Below the pieces are notes generated by a model. It was not told the DNA's origin and did no database searches. It saw nothing but the letters and a program-made list of their open reading frames with translations. Shown one piece after another: positions 47,513 through 57,790 of a stretch of 64,000 nucleotides of DNA. This DNA is from Carettochelys insculpta. Lineage: Eukaryota; Chordata; Testudines; Carettochelyidae. The stretch's first letter is position 1, and every line of letters starts with the position of its first letter. The position numbers and the translations under genes are program-made. The DNA lies in the NCBI RefSeq assembly GCF_033958435.1, contig NC_134142.1, positions 102,433,001-102,497,000 on the forward strand. The letters run 5' to 3'.

Positions 47513-47989
47513 AATTCTTGCCTTTGGCTGCTCTTCTTTACTTGTGGCCTGGTTTGAAATGAATTGCTCACCAGCAGCTATTTTCAAAGACCTCCTCAAG
47601 CTTCCATACATTTCAATCTCACTCAGTTCCTCCACCACTTTTTCCAAGGGTTCACCATTTACTGCTCTCCTCTGAGATCTCTTGAGTGCAGTTTGTTTTT
47701 CCTTATGCTAATCTCCCCTATTGACCATTGTGTCTGGTCCTCCATAGCTTTCCAAAGCTCATTAAAATTTTGGGGTGACAGCTGAATAGGCCCACTGACT
47801 ATGGACCAACACCACTGAAGTCAGTGAAAATTCTGACACTGCCTTTTACAGGTGCTAATTTGGGCTTTTTGTGAATTCAGTAAGTTTGTATATTCATGAG
47901 TCCCCCAGCCTGTGTTTTTTCTGGAATTATACAAGTGAGTTGTTTTGGAGGGTAACCTGAACAGGGAGTGAACCTGTTCTTACAGTACC
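47513..47989. other. Unassigned non-coding DNA
   Basis: Nothing recognisable between the RTE-like insertion and the PLE fragment. A 'cactgaagtcagtgaaaatt' motif occurs at ~47811. Confidence 0.35.
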
Positions 47990-48985
47990 ATGCTGGCTGA
48001 GGTAATACATTGTATTGCACCAACTTCTGTTGGTGAGGGAGACAGGCTTTCCAGCTACACAGAACTCTTCAGATCTGGGAGTGTTACAGCTAAGTACAAG
48101 GTGTAACAGATTGTTTAGTGCAGTTAATATATATTTCAAGGTGAATTGCCCTGTTATCAACCCTCCAGTTATCGTGGGAGTAGAGAAGGGGAACGAAGGC
48201 AGCTGGGGTGGGATTTTAATGGGTTACAGATTCTTGTAATAACCTATAAATGCAATGTCTTTGTTCATCCTATGAGTTTGTGTTCACTGAAAGGACACAT
48301 TTAAGTTTTCAGGCTTGTTTTTTGAAAGTGTTGAGCAGTTTTCCTTTGAGAATGAAGACAGAGAGGAAAGTCATAGCAATCACTTTGTGAGAAGTGTTTG
48401 CCCACAGGTGATAGGGTGTTTTTGTCACTTATCTTTTTCCTATGTGAGCTCATTCAGAGCATAGCGATTGGTTTCATCCACATAGTTGTTGTTGGGGCAT
48501 ATAGTTGACTGGGTGAGGTACACCACAGGCTGTAAGAGGCATGTGTAGGACTCATGAATCTTGAAAGGTGTTGTAGGGGGTAGTGATCATCATAGTAGTG
48601 GAGGTATGTCTGCAGGTTCTGCCTCCATTGTTTTGATAGGATCAGGTACTGCTTTGAGTTCATGTGTCCTGGTCTACAGGGAGCTTGTGTTTGATGGTGA
48701 GCTTGGGAGGTTGCTTGAAGGCCAGAAGAGGGGATTCAGGAAAAATTTCTTTCAGGACGAGGGTCCCCATCAAGCATTGGTTGTAGTTATTTGGTGATGC
48801 TCCGTATGGGTTTCAGTGCAGGGTGGTAGGTGAAAACTAGGGGTATGCATTTGCTGGGGGGGTGTTATTTCTGTGTTGAAGCAGGTTCTCTAGGGTTCTT
48901 TGGGTAGCCTGTTCCATGATGCAATCTATTGCTCAAGTGGAATGTCCTTGTCTGGTGAAGATGCTTTTGAATGTGTTAGGGTCAC
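47990..48985 (-). mobile_element. Penelope-like element fragment with GIY-YIG endonuclease remains
   Basis: The minus strand carries the end of the reverse transcriptase and a decayed GIY-YIG-type endonuclease of a Penelope-like element. From 48900 downwards it reads VTYNPA/YHPAL-like sequence, then LPVDQDT-like, LQTYLHYYDDH, MSPTHASYSLWCTSP, and CPNNNYVDETNRYAL (ancestrally CPNNNYVGET, the endonuclease core) near 48470-48500. It ends in the 3' non-coding tail with 'ctgaagagttctgtgtag' and 'accaacagaagttgg'. The plus strand therefore shows features such as 'gtgtcctggtctacagggag'. The frame is broken by stops and shifts. Recognition rests on remembered turtle PLE repeats and is fairly strong. 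Confidence 0.7.
48048..48072 (-). ncRNA. Hammerhead-like core in PLE tail (relic)
   Basis: On the minus strand: CTGAAGA, a weak hairpin, then GAAA. This matches the two conserved strands of a hammerhead ribozyme core. Stem II is poorly paired in this copy and helices I and III are not established, so self-cleavage is only a hypothesis. Confidence 0.3.
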
Positions 48986-50649
48986 TGGGTTGGTCAGCCA
49001 AGGTCCCTTTAAAATTCAGGAAAGATAGGCAGGGAAGGGATTGCTTACATATATACAGTGCTTATTGAGGAGTGCAACATAGAGATCCCATTTGAAAGAA
49101 AAATTATTTTTGTGAGAAACTAAAACAAAGAAAACAGTTTTCCTACCTTCATCTCCTTTGGTAGGTCCAACTGTAATGGTAATGTCCTCTGTCAGATGCT
49201 TCTTTCTCTTTATGCCTCGAATGCACAGGGAGCTCTGCAGAAGGAAGTGACATCTCTTCTAGAGCTAACACGTGCTCTGAATGTAGATGTGTCCTTTGTC
49301 TTTGATAGTTTCAGTGCTGTATAATTAATTATAAGGGCTTCCCTACTTGTTTGTTTGGGTGTCTTAGAGTAGCTCTTGAGAGTTGTTTAAGCAGTAAGTA
49401 CCACACTGCCAACCACAAGCTGCTGAGATGGCATTGCTTTCTCCTGAAACAAAATCCATGAGAGGAGGCCGTGGATTATACCCACTATCCGAAATTGAGC
49501 AGTCCAGAAATATTGATCTCAGGAGGCCGAAATAAACTGTGTAGAGACTCCACATGTCTGCTGTTGCTTTCTGTCTCTGACACTCAGCTGGAAGGACTCC
49601 CCTGTCTGCACCTGGGCCTTCCCTTAAAGGTGCATGCATACATCATCAGAAAGCTGTGTTTGGAAAAGATAATATTTATCCCTTGCTTGGCTCATTTGGG
49701 TGGTGACAATTCAACTCATCATGATTAGTGTGAGGAACGGGGCGCTACGCTAACTAAGGCCGTACAGCTCAGGAACTGTTTAGGTCTTGAAATTAAATCA
49801 AACAAGCTGTATAAAGTTCCCCTCTTTACAGGCAAGCCAAATGGAAGTTTTTCTAGAAGGGTATTTTTAGACATCTCAGTGTGATGACAAATTTCAAGCT
49901 CAGTTAAATAACTTTTTGTGAAACGATGCAGACCACAATTAGTACAGAGACATGACAAGTGAGAGATCCAAGTTGGTTTGCCTGATATTGTGTAAACTGT
50001 GTGTAACTTTGATATCGAAGGCCTTGCCAAACTAATTATCAAAGCATATTCAATCATTGTATGCAAAGGTATTTAACATGTGATTAGATGCTTGGAGCTA
50101 AAAGCAGTATGAGGGAGCTGATATGAAAAAAATATTTGATCTTTAAATTTTCACTGGAGCAACAAACCATATTCATGTGTCTTTTTTTACATGTATGGCT
50201 GATCTCCTGTAACAAAGTATAAAAGTCCATATTTAAAAGGAGACACATTTTTGGACATCCCCTCCCACACACTTATTATTGGGGATCCTGAGAAGAATAT
50301 CTAAAACTTACATATTTTCATGTGGATAATGTAAATTCATTTAGCTGCTATTGGATAAAGCCAAAATAAATGATACTTTCCATTTCTGTGGTACCTTTCA
50401 CATGAGGAAATTAAAGTAACTTACAACTATTAAGGGCTAGATTGTGAGTATCTGTGTAAGTATCTGTCAGTGTGAGTAAGGGATTAACAACTGTGCCTTA
50501 TTACACTCCTGTGATATATGAATTATCCCCAGCTGCAGATGGGGAAACTGAGTAAATTTGCCCTTTTGTAGGAGGAGGCCTGAGGAAAGAATGTAGCTGG
50601 GTAGTACTTAAAACGTGACTTTGGTTCCTTTATAGAAATATTATAGATA
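48986..50649. other. Unassigned DNA; possible SINE relic near 50380-50560
   Basis: 50500-50560 has 'cagctgcagatggggaaact', the antisense of a MIR-type end. No exon recognised elsewhere. Confidence 0.35.
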
Positions 50650-51070
50650 CAGTAAACTCTTTTTCGTGTCTGTCAACCCCGGGACCAGGAGATTGCTGTT
50701 CAAATATGCCGGTTAACAGAAAGCAGCTGGGGGAGGCACATGCAGGGTCAGTGGCCTCCCCAGTAACTAAGTTCAGCTACCTCAACCCCCAGCTCTGCCT
50801 CCCGCTCAACCCCTGCCCTGTTACCTCACACATGGCTGTGCGGTGAGAGGCTCTGGGCTGCCAACACCGGGTGGGAGAGCACCCAGTCTGCCAGCTGCAT
50901 GCAGCTTAGAGGGATGCTGGGCAGGTGCTGAGTGGGCCAGCCACAGAGGGATGGGGCATTGGTCCTGCACTCAGTTCTGCTCTCTGAAGGGGAAGTGGCA
51001 TCATGGCTCAGGGTTTATGCTGGTTTATTGAGAGTTCAGGTTAATCAACCAGATAAAGCAGAGCTTTCTG
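50650..51070. mobile_element. Tigger/pogo-like MITE, TA flanked
   Basis: The left end cagtaaactctttttcgtgt pairs with the reverse complement of the right end, cagaaagctctgctttatct. TA lies outside both ends (50648-50649 and 51071-51072). The right side contains a subterminal repeat ('ggtttattgagagttcaggt'). GC-rich interior, no transposase. Same superfamily signature as 7209-7535 and 30735-31542. Confidence 0.7.
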
Positions 51071-51201
51071 TATTAGAAGTTAAAGTACATTATTCCTTAC
51101 AAAGTGCTAAAGAAATAGGGTTCAGATGCTTGGCTGGTATAAATTGGTTTAAGTCCATTTACTTCAATAAGTCTATGTCATGATGCACAACTCCTCTAAT
51201 T

Positions 51202-51554
51202 GAGTAGTTCTCAAAGTACACAATATGGAAAGGCCTTCCATCGTTTACATAGATGCCTGGTTTTACGACGCACTACATGCAGTGCGAACTAAAATGTCGT
51301 ATGGCCAATGGCTTGTTTATGTGGCTGTATCAATACTTCTCAAGCTGTGGGGGGGGGTGTTAAGATTTATTTTGTAAATATATGGTAAAAATGAGAAAGT
51401 AAGCCATTTTTCAGTAACAGTATGCTCTGACACTTGTATTTTTATGTCTGATTTTGTAAACAAGTAGTTTTTAAGTGTTGTGACATATCAGATACACAAG
51501 GCAAATCATTGGCCAGAAGTGGGTATAGTAGTCTGAAAATGTTGAGAGCCACCA
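51202..51554. mobile_element. hAT-like MITE with 8-bp target duplication
   Basis: Ends gagtagttctcaa and ttgagagccacca form a hAT-type inverted pair. Flanks ctctaatt (51194-51201) and ctctactt (51555-51562) match at 7 of 8. The interior ('ggtttt' acgac, 'atggtaaaaatgagaaagta', 'tatttttatgtctgattttg') follows block by block a non-autonomous hAT repeat that I know from turtles and other amniotes. It is essentially full length for that family. Confidence 0.8.
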
Positions 51555-51562
51555 CTCTACTT

Positions 51563-52140
51563 GACCTGGATTAAGCATGTCTTTGTTTTACTTCCTATTT
51601 TTATAGTGAGGCTGTTGGGATCTCCGCATTAAAAATATGGTCTCAGAAGGATGTTTTGATTCATGTTTTTAGGAAATTTCCTAAATGGACCCACTGTACG
51701 TTCCCTAATCTGACATTTCATTTTCTAAAACCAAAGGTCCCTGCATCTTCCACATAACTTGTTTTCCACAAACCCAAAGGGAGAAGTTTATCAGCAATCT
51801 GTTCATGTATAATACATTGTAGAGTAATAAATAACAGGGAAGCTACAACTGGTCCAGTCAAATTTGTTTCCTGCCCTCTCGTCAGGGACATAGCTCCTAT
51901 CAAAACAGGCATGGGATATTTAAATAATGCTGTCAGCAGCTCCCTCCAGAAATAGCAAAGGGTAGATCCCAGATCAATCTATGAAACTGAAAATGGTATT
52001 CCCAGAAACACCGAGCAAATGAGCACCAAGGGCTTTTATTACACTTTACCCAAGAGTTCCACCAAAGTGAAAACTGTGCTGGGAAAATACACGGGGCTGG
52101 GGGGGGCCGGGGGGTGCTAAACTCTGTCTGGGGATAGCAG
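51563..52140. other. Unassigned non-coding DNA
   Basis: No exon or repeat recognised. A G-rich run ('ggggctggggggggccgggg') lies at ~52094-52116. Confidence 0.35.
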
Positions 52141-52323
52141 CAGTGTTCCCTGCAAGGTGAGTGCTTGGGTGGCTGCCCAGGAGAGAGTCAGGTGCCACCC
52201 AGCTGATTACCAGAGCGCACACAGCCAGCAGCATGTGTTTCTCTGGTGTTGCACCTCTGCACATGCCTTGGTGTACATAACAAAATTTATTCTGCTCATG
52301 ATGGAAAAAATTAGGGAACACTG
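52141..52323. mobile_element. 183-bp TIR element
   Basis: Bounded by perfect 11-bp inverted ends, cagtgttccct and agggaacactg. The flanks gatagcag and aacagcaa match at only 5 of 8, so a target duplication is not proven. A second, worn copy is at 1421-1594. Probably a hAT-like MITE. Confidence 0.65.
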
Positions 52324-55300
52324 AACAGCAAAATCTACTGCTGTTTCCTTTTCTGAGGTATGCAATGCCTCACAGAGCTGGGAAAAGGAGGCAAGACTAT
52401 TGCTCTACCCCAGTCTGCAGGCACCAACCACTGAAGTGGTAGGCTGTGCACGAAGGAGTAAGGCGCATCTTATTTACAGAAATGATAATGGGCATGCAGC
52501 CTCTCTGTGCTCTGCAGTTCTGTCCTCTCCCTTGGGGAAGCCCAGAAGCTACTTTCAGTGTATCAGGAAGCTCCAGGATAGAATGTGGAATTCCTGAGGC
52601 AGAATGCTTCCCAGTGGTCTCCATGGTAGTGGTACAGCTCCTCACAGTTCCTTGGCAATGCCTGAATGGCACTATGTGGCGGTCAGTGACGAAGTTTAGA
52701 TTGGGTTTCCTGTAAAATACAATAAAAGAGAATGTAATAAAACCAACATTTTGAGAACACCCGGCCTCTCCATATTAATCCCAAAGCTCCTGCCCTCTCC
52801 CAGTGCATGCCTAGTAGGCCCCATTCCCTAGAAGCTCTAGACATTGGTGTACATTTTCAAAGCAACACAAATGAAGCTAGTCCATTTTCCAGGCTTTTAA
52901 GGAATGTGACCACAGAGGATATCAACAAACATTTGCTGGATTATCTCAAGAGCTTGAATATAAGGTTCTGTTTGCAAATATATATACTGTAAAAACTTGA
53001 TTTACCAATGCTGTTTACCATTTGATCAGATGAAAGAATATTAACTCGTAAAAATGAGATACAAGTTGAATTCCCTTTTGAATGCATTATATAATAATGC
53101 CATCTTTGTGTGCATGTACAATAGCCCCTTTTGTTACAGACACACATGAAATTAGTGTTTCAGCCACCTCTGGGATGGAGCACAGGAGCTGTTTGCCCTA
53201 AATTCTTGTAAGTGCACTTAAGGTATAAAGAAGAATATGGTCTCCACATAAAAACAAAACTCTTAAAAATGTAATGCAAACTAGTTTGAACCCCCAAATT
53301 TTCAAAGGTTGGGGCAATACAGAAGTATCTGAACCAAAATTCATTGCATGTGTATGTTCCCTTTGACTTCAAAGAGCTTAGAATCAGGCCTAGTCAAGCT
53401 CTATAAATCAAGTAATGAACAAAACAATATGGTATAATCATCTACAGCATTTACAGCTCATCATGCATTGTTTAGTTTGTTTCAGTTCATTAGTCGAATT
53501 GAAGGTCTGTGTAATTCTAAGGCAGAGCTAGAGTGTCCACGTAGCAGTTGTAGATAGCTACCTCACAAAATAATGCATTCATTCAGAAGCTTTATAACAT
53601 TAACAAGGGCCAAGCTCATATAGCTCATGCAAATAGCCCCACTGAAGACAACTGAAGTGCTCATGTTAGCAACTTTGGCTCCAAGAGTTAGACTGGATCT
53701 AGTGAAGGAAGTAAGAGTATTGTAAACATGATGGCAGTGAAATATGTCATTCTAACTGACAATAAGAAGGGGCAGGAATTTCCAAAGAATTGGTATAATG
53801 GTGGTATTTACCCCAAATTTCACCTTTACTTCCCCTCTCCATGCCTATCACTTAAAAGGAACATTGCAGTGTTGTTTGGCAGATCTTCCTCCAAAGACGA
53901 ACAATGATTTTTTCCCTTGTGTAGTTTTAAAGCAACTTGCACTAGATTCTCAGCAGGATTAAATTAGTTTCCCTGTATAAACCTAAATGGAAAAGTGCTG
54001 ATTTACACCAGACAAAGTTCTGGCTTTGTATGTCTGCCTACTAACTTTGTTTTTCTGCTTTAAAAACTGCATACGTAATTTGTGTTAGACATTGTGTAGA
54101 TGGGAAGTTTGTTTCATCATATTTCTTGACTGTTTCTCTGCATGCCAAAGGCAGTGTTCTTAACCCTGAATCAAAACCTAATCTCTCTGGCTTTTGTAAA
54201 ACCTTCTCCTCTAATTCTCTGCCTAGTAAATTATATTCTGTTCTTTGCCCTTGAATAATTTAAAAATGTGTAGAATAAAGTGTGATTTTTTTTTCCTATT
54301 CTATTGAACGATACCTGGTAATCAAAATGCGGCATTCAAATCTTGCTACAGTGATCTCATTTCTATTGGGACACCACTGCAGTGAGCACAGGCCCATGTT
54401 GTGTTCATCCTGTTACAACCAGATAAACTCATCATGTAGACAGATAAGCACTATGCTCATTAATCTATTAATTGCCTATTGTCAGTTGTCAATATGTTTT
54501 GCTTGATGGGAAGCCTGAAGATTAGGTTGTATTGTGTGGATGTAGATTTTTTTTTCCTATTATTTTATTTTCATGTGTTGGGTACTACAAAATGACTTTC
54601 ATCTGGTAGTGTCTTGTAAAAGTAAGTCTTGTGAGTAAAAATAGAGTGCCCTAACCAGCTATGAAATAAAATAAAAGTCTTTTCACCAAGGGTGGTGAGG
54701 GTGTTGAGTAACAAATGGCTACGACCAGCATTCAGGACATCCTTCAAGTCAACACAACGCAAGGCACACTGATTACTTGGGGAAGCTGAAACTTGGCAGG
54801 GGCTTCATTGTTCATTAGAAATTTTGAGACTGATTTTGTCTGTGAGTGGAGCTCAAGGGTCAGAAGTTTATTGTAATTTTGAGCTCCTTAATATGCTACA
54901 AAGAGATTTCAAGATCTCCTTTTTTTCCATTTTATCACAAATCAAATGTTTAACAATCAAGTACAACCACAGAGTTTACACCTCCTAGAAGGGTTATTAT
55001 TCAGGGGCTGCTCCTGATAAGAATTAGACATTTTGTTCTAATATATTTTATTCCTAACTACCTAAAGGCTGACAGGGTGCTGCATAAAATAAAATAAAAT
55101 AAAATAAATATAGCATGCTGTAGAAGGATTTCAGAGACTATTTGAATCACAGCTTCAACTCGTATGTACCATGAACAAAAAGCCTGTCAGATATATGCAT
55201 TTAATAATAAAGATGGGATTTTAAATACAGGTTGGATGCATAGTAAAATTCTGAGGATGTATCTGCCAATGGCAAGAAATAAAAAGTGAGGAATTTTTGG

Positions 55301-55813
55301 TAAGTTACTAACTTGACCTCTCTGTGTCATTGTATTACTTGCAATGTTATCTGTCAGATAGTCAGCATTTAAACAGCTAAGGCCAGATGCTTAACTGGTA
55401 TAAATTGATTTCAATTGAGCTATGCCAGTTTACACCTGCTGAGGACGGGCTGCCTTTTATCTTGCAAAGTAGGGACATGGTGAAACCTCTTCTTCAAAAA
55501 TTCAAACTCTCTAGGTTGAGTTGACAGTACAAAATGTATGATGGCTTGTCTTAGGCAAGATGGTCTTCAAGAGTTCTAACCATTCCTTTCAAATAGTGAA
55601 GACTTTTCTTTGTGGTGATCATCCCACCCCACTGTTGTCATCAGCACGTACATATTGAGCTTGCAAATGACAGACTTTTTTATTTGCTCATGATTCTTAA
55701 ATATTGAAAACAAAATTTTGATTTGACCCAGACCTGAAAATTCCAAGTTCATTCAGAGAGGGATTTGAACTTGGAACTCCTAAATTGCACAAGGATGATG
55801 CAACTTTTTCATT
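52324..55813. other. Unassigned DNA with one microsatellite and a hairpin-like motif
   Basis: (aaaat)n microsatellite at 55083-55113. 55394-55440 carries a hairpin-like motif (ctggtataaattgatttc, tatgccagtttacacctg). No exon or RNA gene recognised over ~3.5 kb. Confidence 0.35.
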
Positions 55814-56185
55814 GTAACAGAGAGAAAGCCTTGCTAGTCTATATACTATCAACACACACACACAAAAAAGCAGTCAAGTAGCACTTTAAAGAGTAACAAA
55901 ATGATGGGAATTTTCTGGGTCATTATAGGGGCTCTTTTGCATACGTGGCTTAATCTAATTCTTGACTTTCCTCACCCCCTTCTGCCCCTCTGCTCTCTGG
56001 TTTGCTCACCTGGATAGTTTTTTTTTCTGATTTGTCAACCTTGATTACTATTTTTGGTTCCCTGTGTCTTAAATATTGAGTCTGGTCTGGTATGGTTATG
56101 GTCTGAAGATGTGGGTCTGTCCCACAAAAGATCACCTAATAAATTATTTTGTTAGTCTTTAAAGTGCTACTTGACTACTTTTTAA
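55814..56185 (+). mobile_element. Penelope-like repeat unit with inverted ends
   Basis: The left part, 55814-55900 (gtaacagagagaaagcc, gctagtctatatactatc, gcagtcaagtagcactttaa), is the reverse complement of the expected 3' end of the same repeat. The right part, 56140-56185 (attattttgttagtcttt, aaagtgctacttgac), is that end in sense. Between them lies a T-rich non-coding middle and, at 56103-56129, CTGAAGA plus a perfect GTGGG/CCCAC hairpin plus AAAA. Inverted terminal pieces are common in Penelope-like insertions; a MITE-like origin is the alternative. Confidence 0.55.
56103..56129 (+). ncRNA. Hammerhead-like core (relic)
   Basis: CTGAAGA (56103-56109), stem GTGGG (56111-56115), loop TCTGT, stem CCCAC (56121-56125), then AAAA where related repeats are expected to have GAAA. 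The lost G sits in a CpG, so methylation decay would explain the change. Activity is not expected in this copy. Confidence 0.35.
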
Positions 56186-57479
56186 TTGATTGCTTATGTC
56201 TGCTCTATTTAGTTTCCAACCCTACCCCACCCTCACTCTTAGCAAATAGGTCTGCCCCAGGGCTTTCATAGAAGGGGTAGGAACAAAAATATGGGCAGGA
56301 GGAGGCACTCAGGTACTTCCTCAGGCCAAGGGCCCAAAATCGGGGGTTTGAAAGTGTGCCTGAGGTCAGAGTTCCAGTCTACTTCCCAGACTGACTTCTC
56401 TTTGTGAACTGTTTGTCCTGTTTCTGCTGTGTGTGAGTCCAAATTACTTTGATCACTGTGTTGTAGGCATACCTCAGGGTGGAGGTGGGATACTCCAGTC
56501 TATCCCATTCTATCAAAATAGACTAGCACAGCCATCTCTCTGTTACTATCCCATTCTGTTCCTTCCTCCTTATCTCCCTTCCCCACCCCTTCTCACAAGC
56601 AACTTCTCCAGCAGAAGGTGCAGTTACTCCTAACCCGACAGCTGATACAGGAAGTTCCTCCAGAGTTTGGGGCAAGGAATTCTATTCCTGTTATTTCTGC
56701 TTCCCCAGGACCAAAAGCACACTAATCTCCAAGGCTAAATTCTGTCCCCCAAACCCATTTATGTATAATTATTGGCAGGTAAAAATAGTTTTTCTAACTA
56801 CATTGACCCCTCCCCAAATTGCTTTAGACAAAATGTAATTTAGAGAAAAATTTAAACAATTTCAAATTTTCTTATTCTGAAATAATGGGAAAAATCCCAG
56901 TTTCTCCAGTATTTGACTCTACTACCCTTAATTTTTATACTAAAAACAAACCAACCAACCCTGGGAAAAATTGTGATAAAGTCATGAGAATAAAAATCCC
57001 TTTCTAATACTTCTTAACCTTTCTTGAACTAAAAGTGTTAAAATCACTTAAAATTACAGTAAATATTTTCCCTATGTTAATTTTTTCTTTAATTTATCTC
57101 CCAACTTTTGAAAAGGGCCAAACTTTACAGAGTTATGTTTCTTTTTACCAGTCTCCAAAACTTTCTCAATTTTGATAAAGTTAGAAAGTGAGACAGTGGG
57201 GAGGGGGGGAAAGGAAGTGAAAGAAAATCCCTGTTCATCCATCATTATACTGCCAGACTGCTTAATGGGCTAACAGACATATTAGGGAGGGGGAGGGAGG
57301 GGTAAAGCATATCTTAAAATGATGAAAATTTAATATTTTAAAGTTGTTTATGAAAAATATAAGCAATGTTAAAATGTTCTATTTCAAACCCTGAAAAACA
57401 GAAACAAATTAGAAATGTTTCTCACTTCCCACCTTCCTCCTCTCAGGGTGAGGGTTGGGAGGTGGTAGGGATGTGGTTG
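56186..57479. other. Unassigned AT-rich DNA with a G-quadruplex motif
   Basis: No exon recognised. G-rich words at 57190-57210 and 57285-57302. Confidence 0.4.
57285..57302 (+). other. G-quadruplex motif
   Basis: gggagggggagggagggg: four G-runs of at least three with single-A loops, which fits the canonical intramolecular G4 pattern with very short loops. No gene is visible nearby to link it to. Confidence 0.7.
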
Positions 57480-57790
57480 GCTATTTATGTTGTTTGTTAC
57501 TGCAGTGCCTAAATGCACTGGATGAAATCAGGGTTCCATTGTATTAGTTGTACAAAAACACAGTAAAGGCTAGATCCTGCCCCACAGAGCTTACAGTTAA
57601 AATTGACATGACACAGTGTATGAGGATGGAGCATTGGCTCCAGTTTACAGACAGGAAACTGAAATCATAGAGAAATGCTGTGCCTTGCCCAAGATCACGC
57701 AGGAAGTCCGTGACACAACTTTGATTTGCCTCCAGATCTTCTGAGAGGCAGGCCAGTGCCTTAATCTCAAACCCACCTTCCTTATCAATC
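57480..57790 (-). repeat. MIR/CORE-like SINE relic
   Basis: The plus strand has 'gatcctgccccacagagctt', 'tttacagacaggaaactga', 'cttgcccaagatcacgcagg' and 'ccagtgccttaatctcaaac', the antisense order of the MIR-like SINE core and its flanks. One of the better-preserved copies here. Confidence 0.65.
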
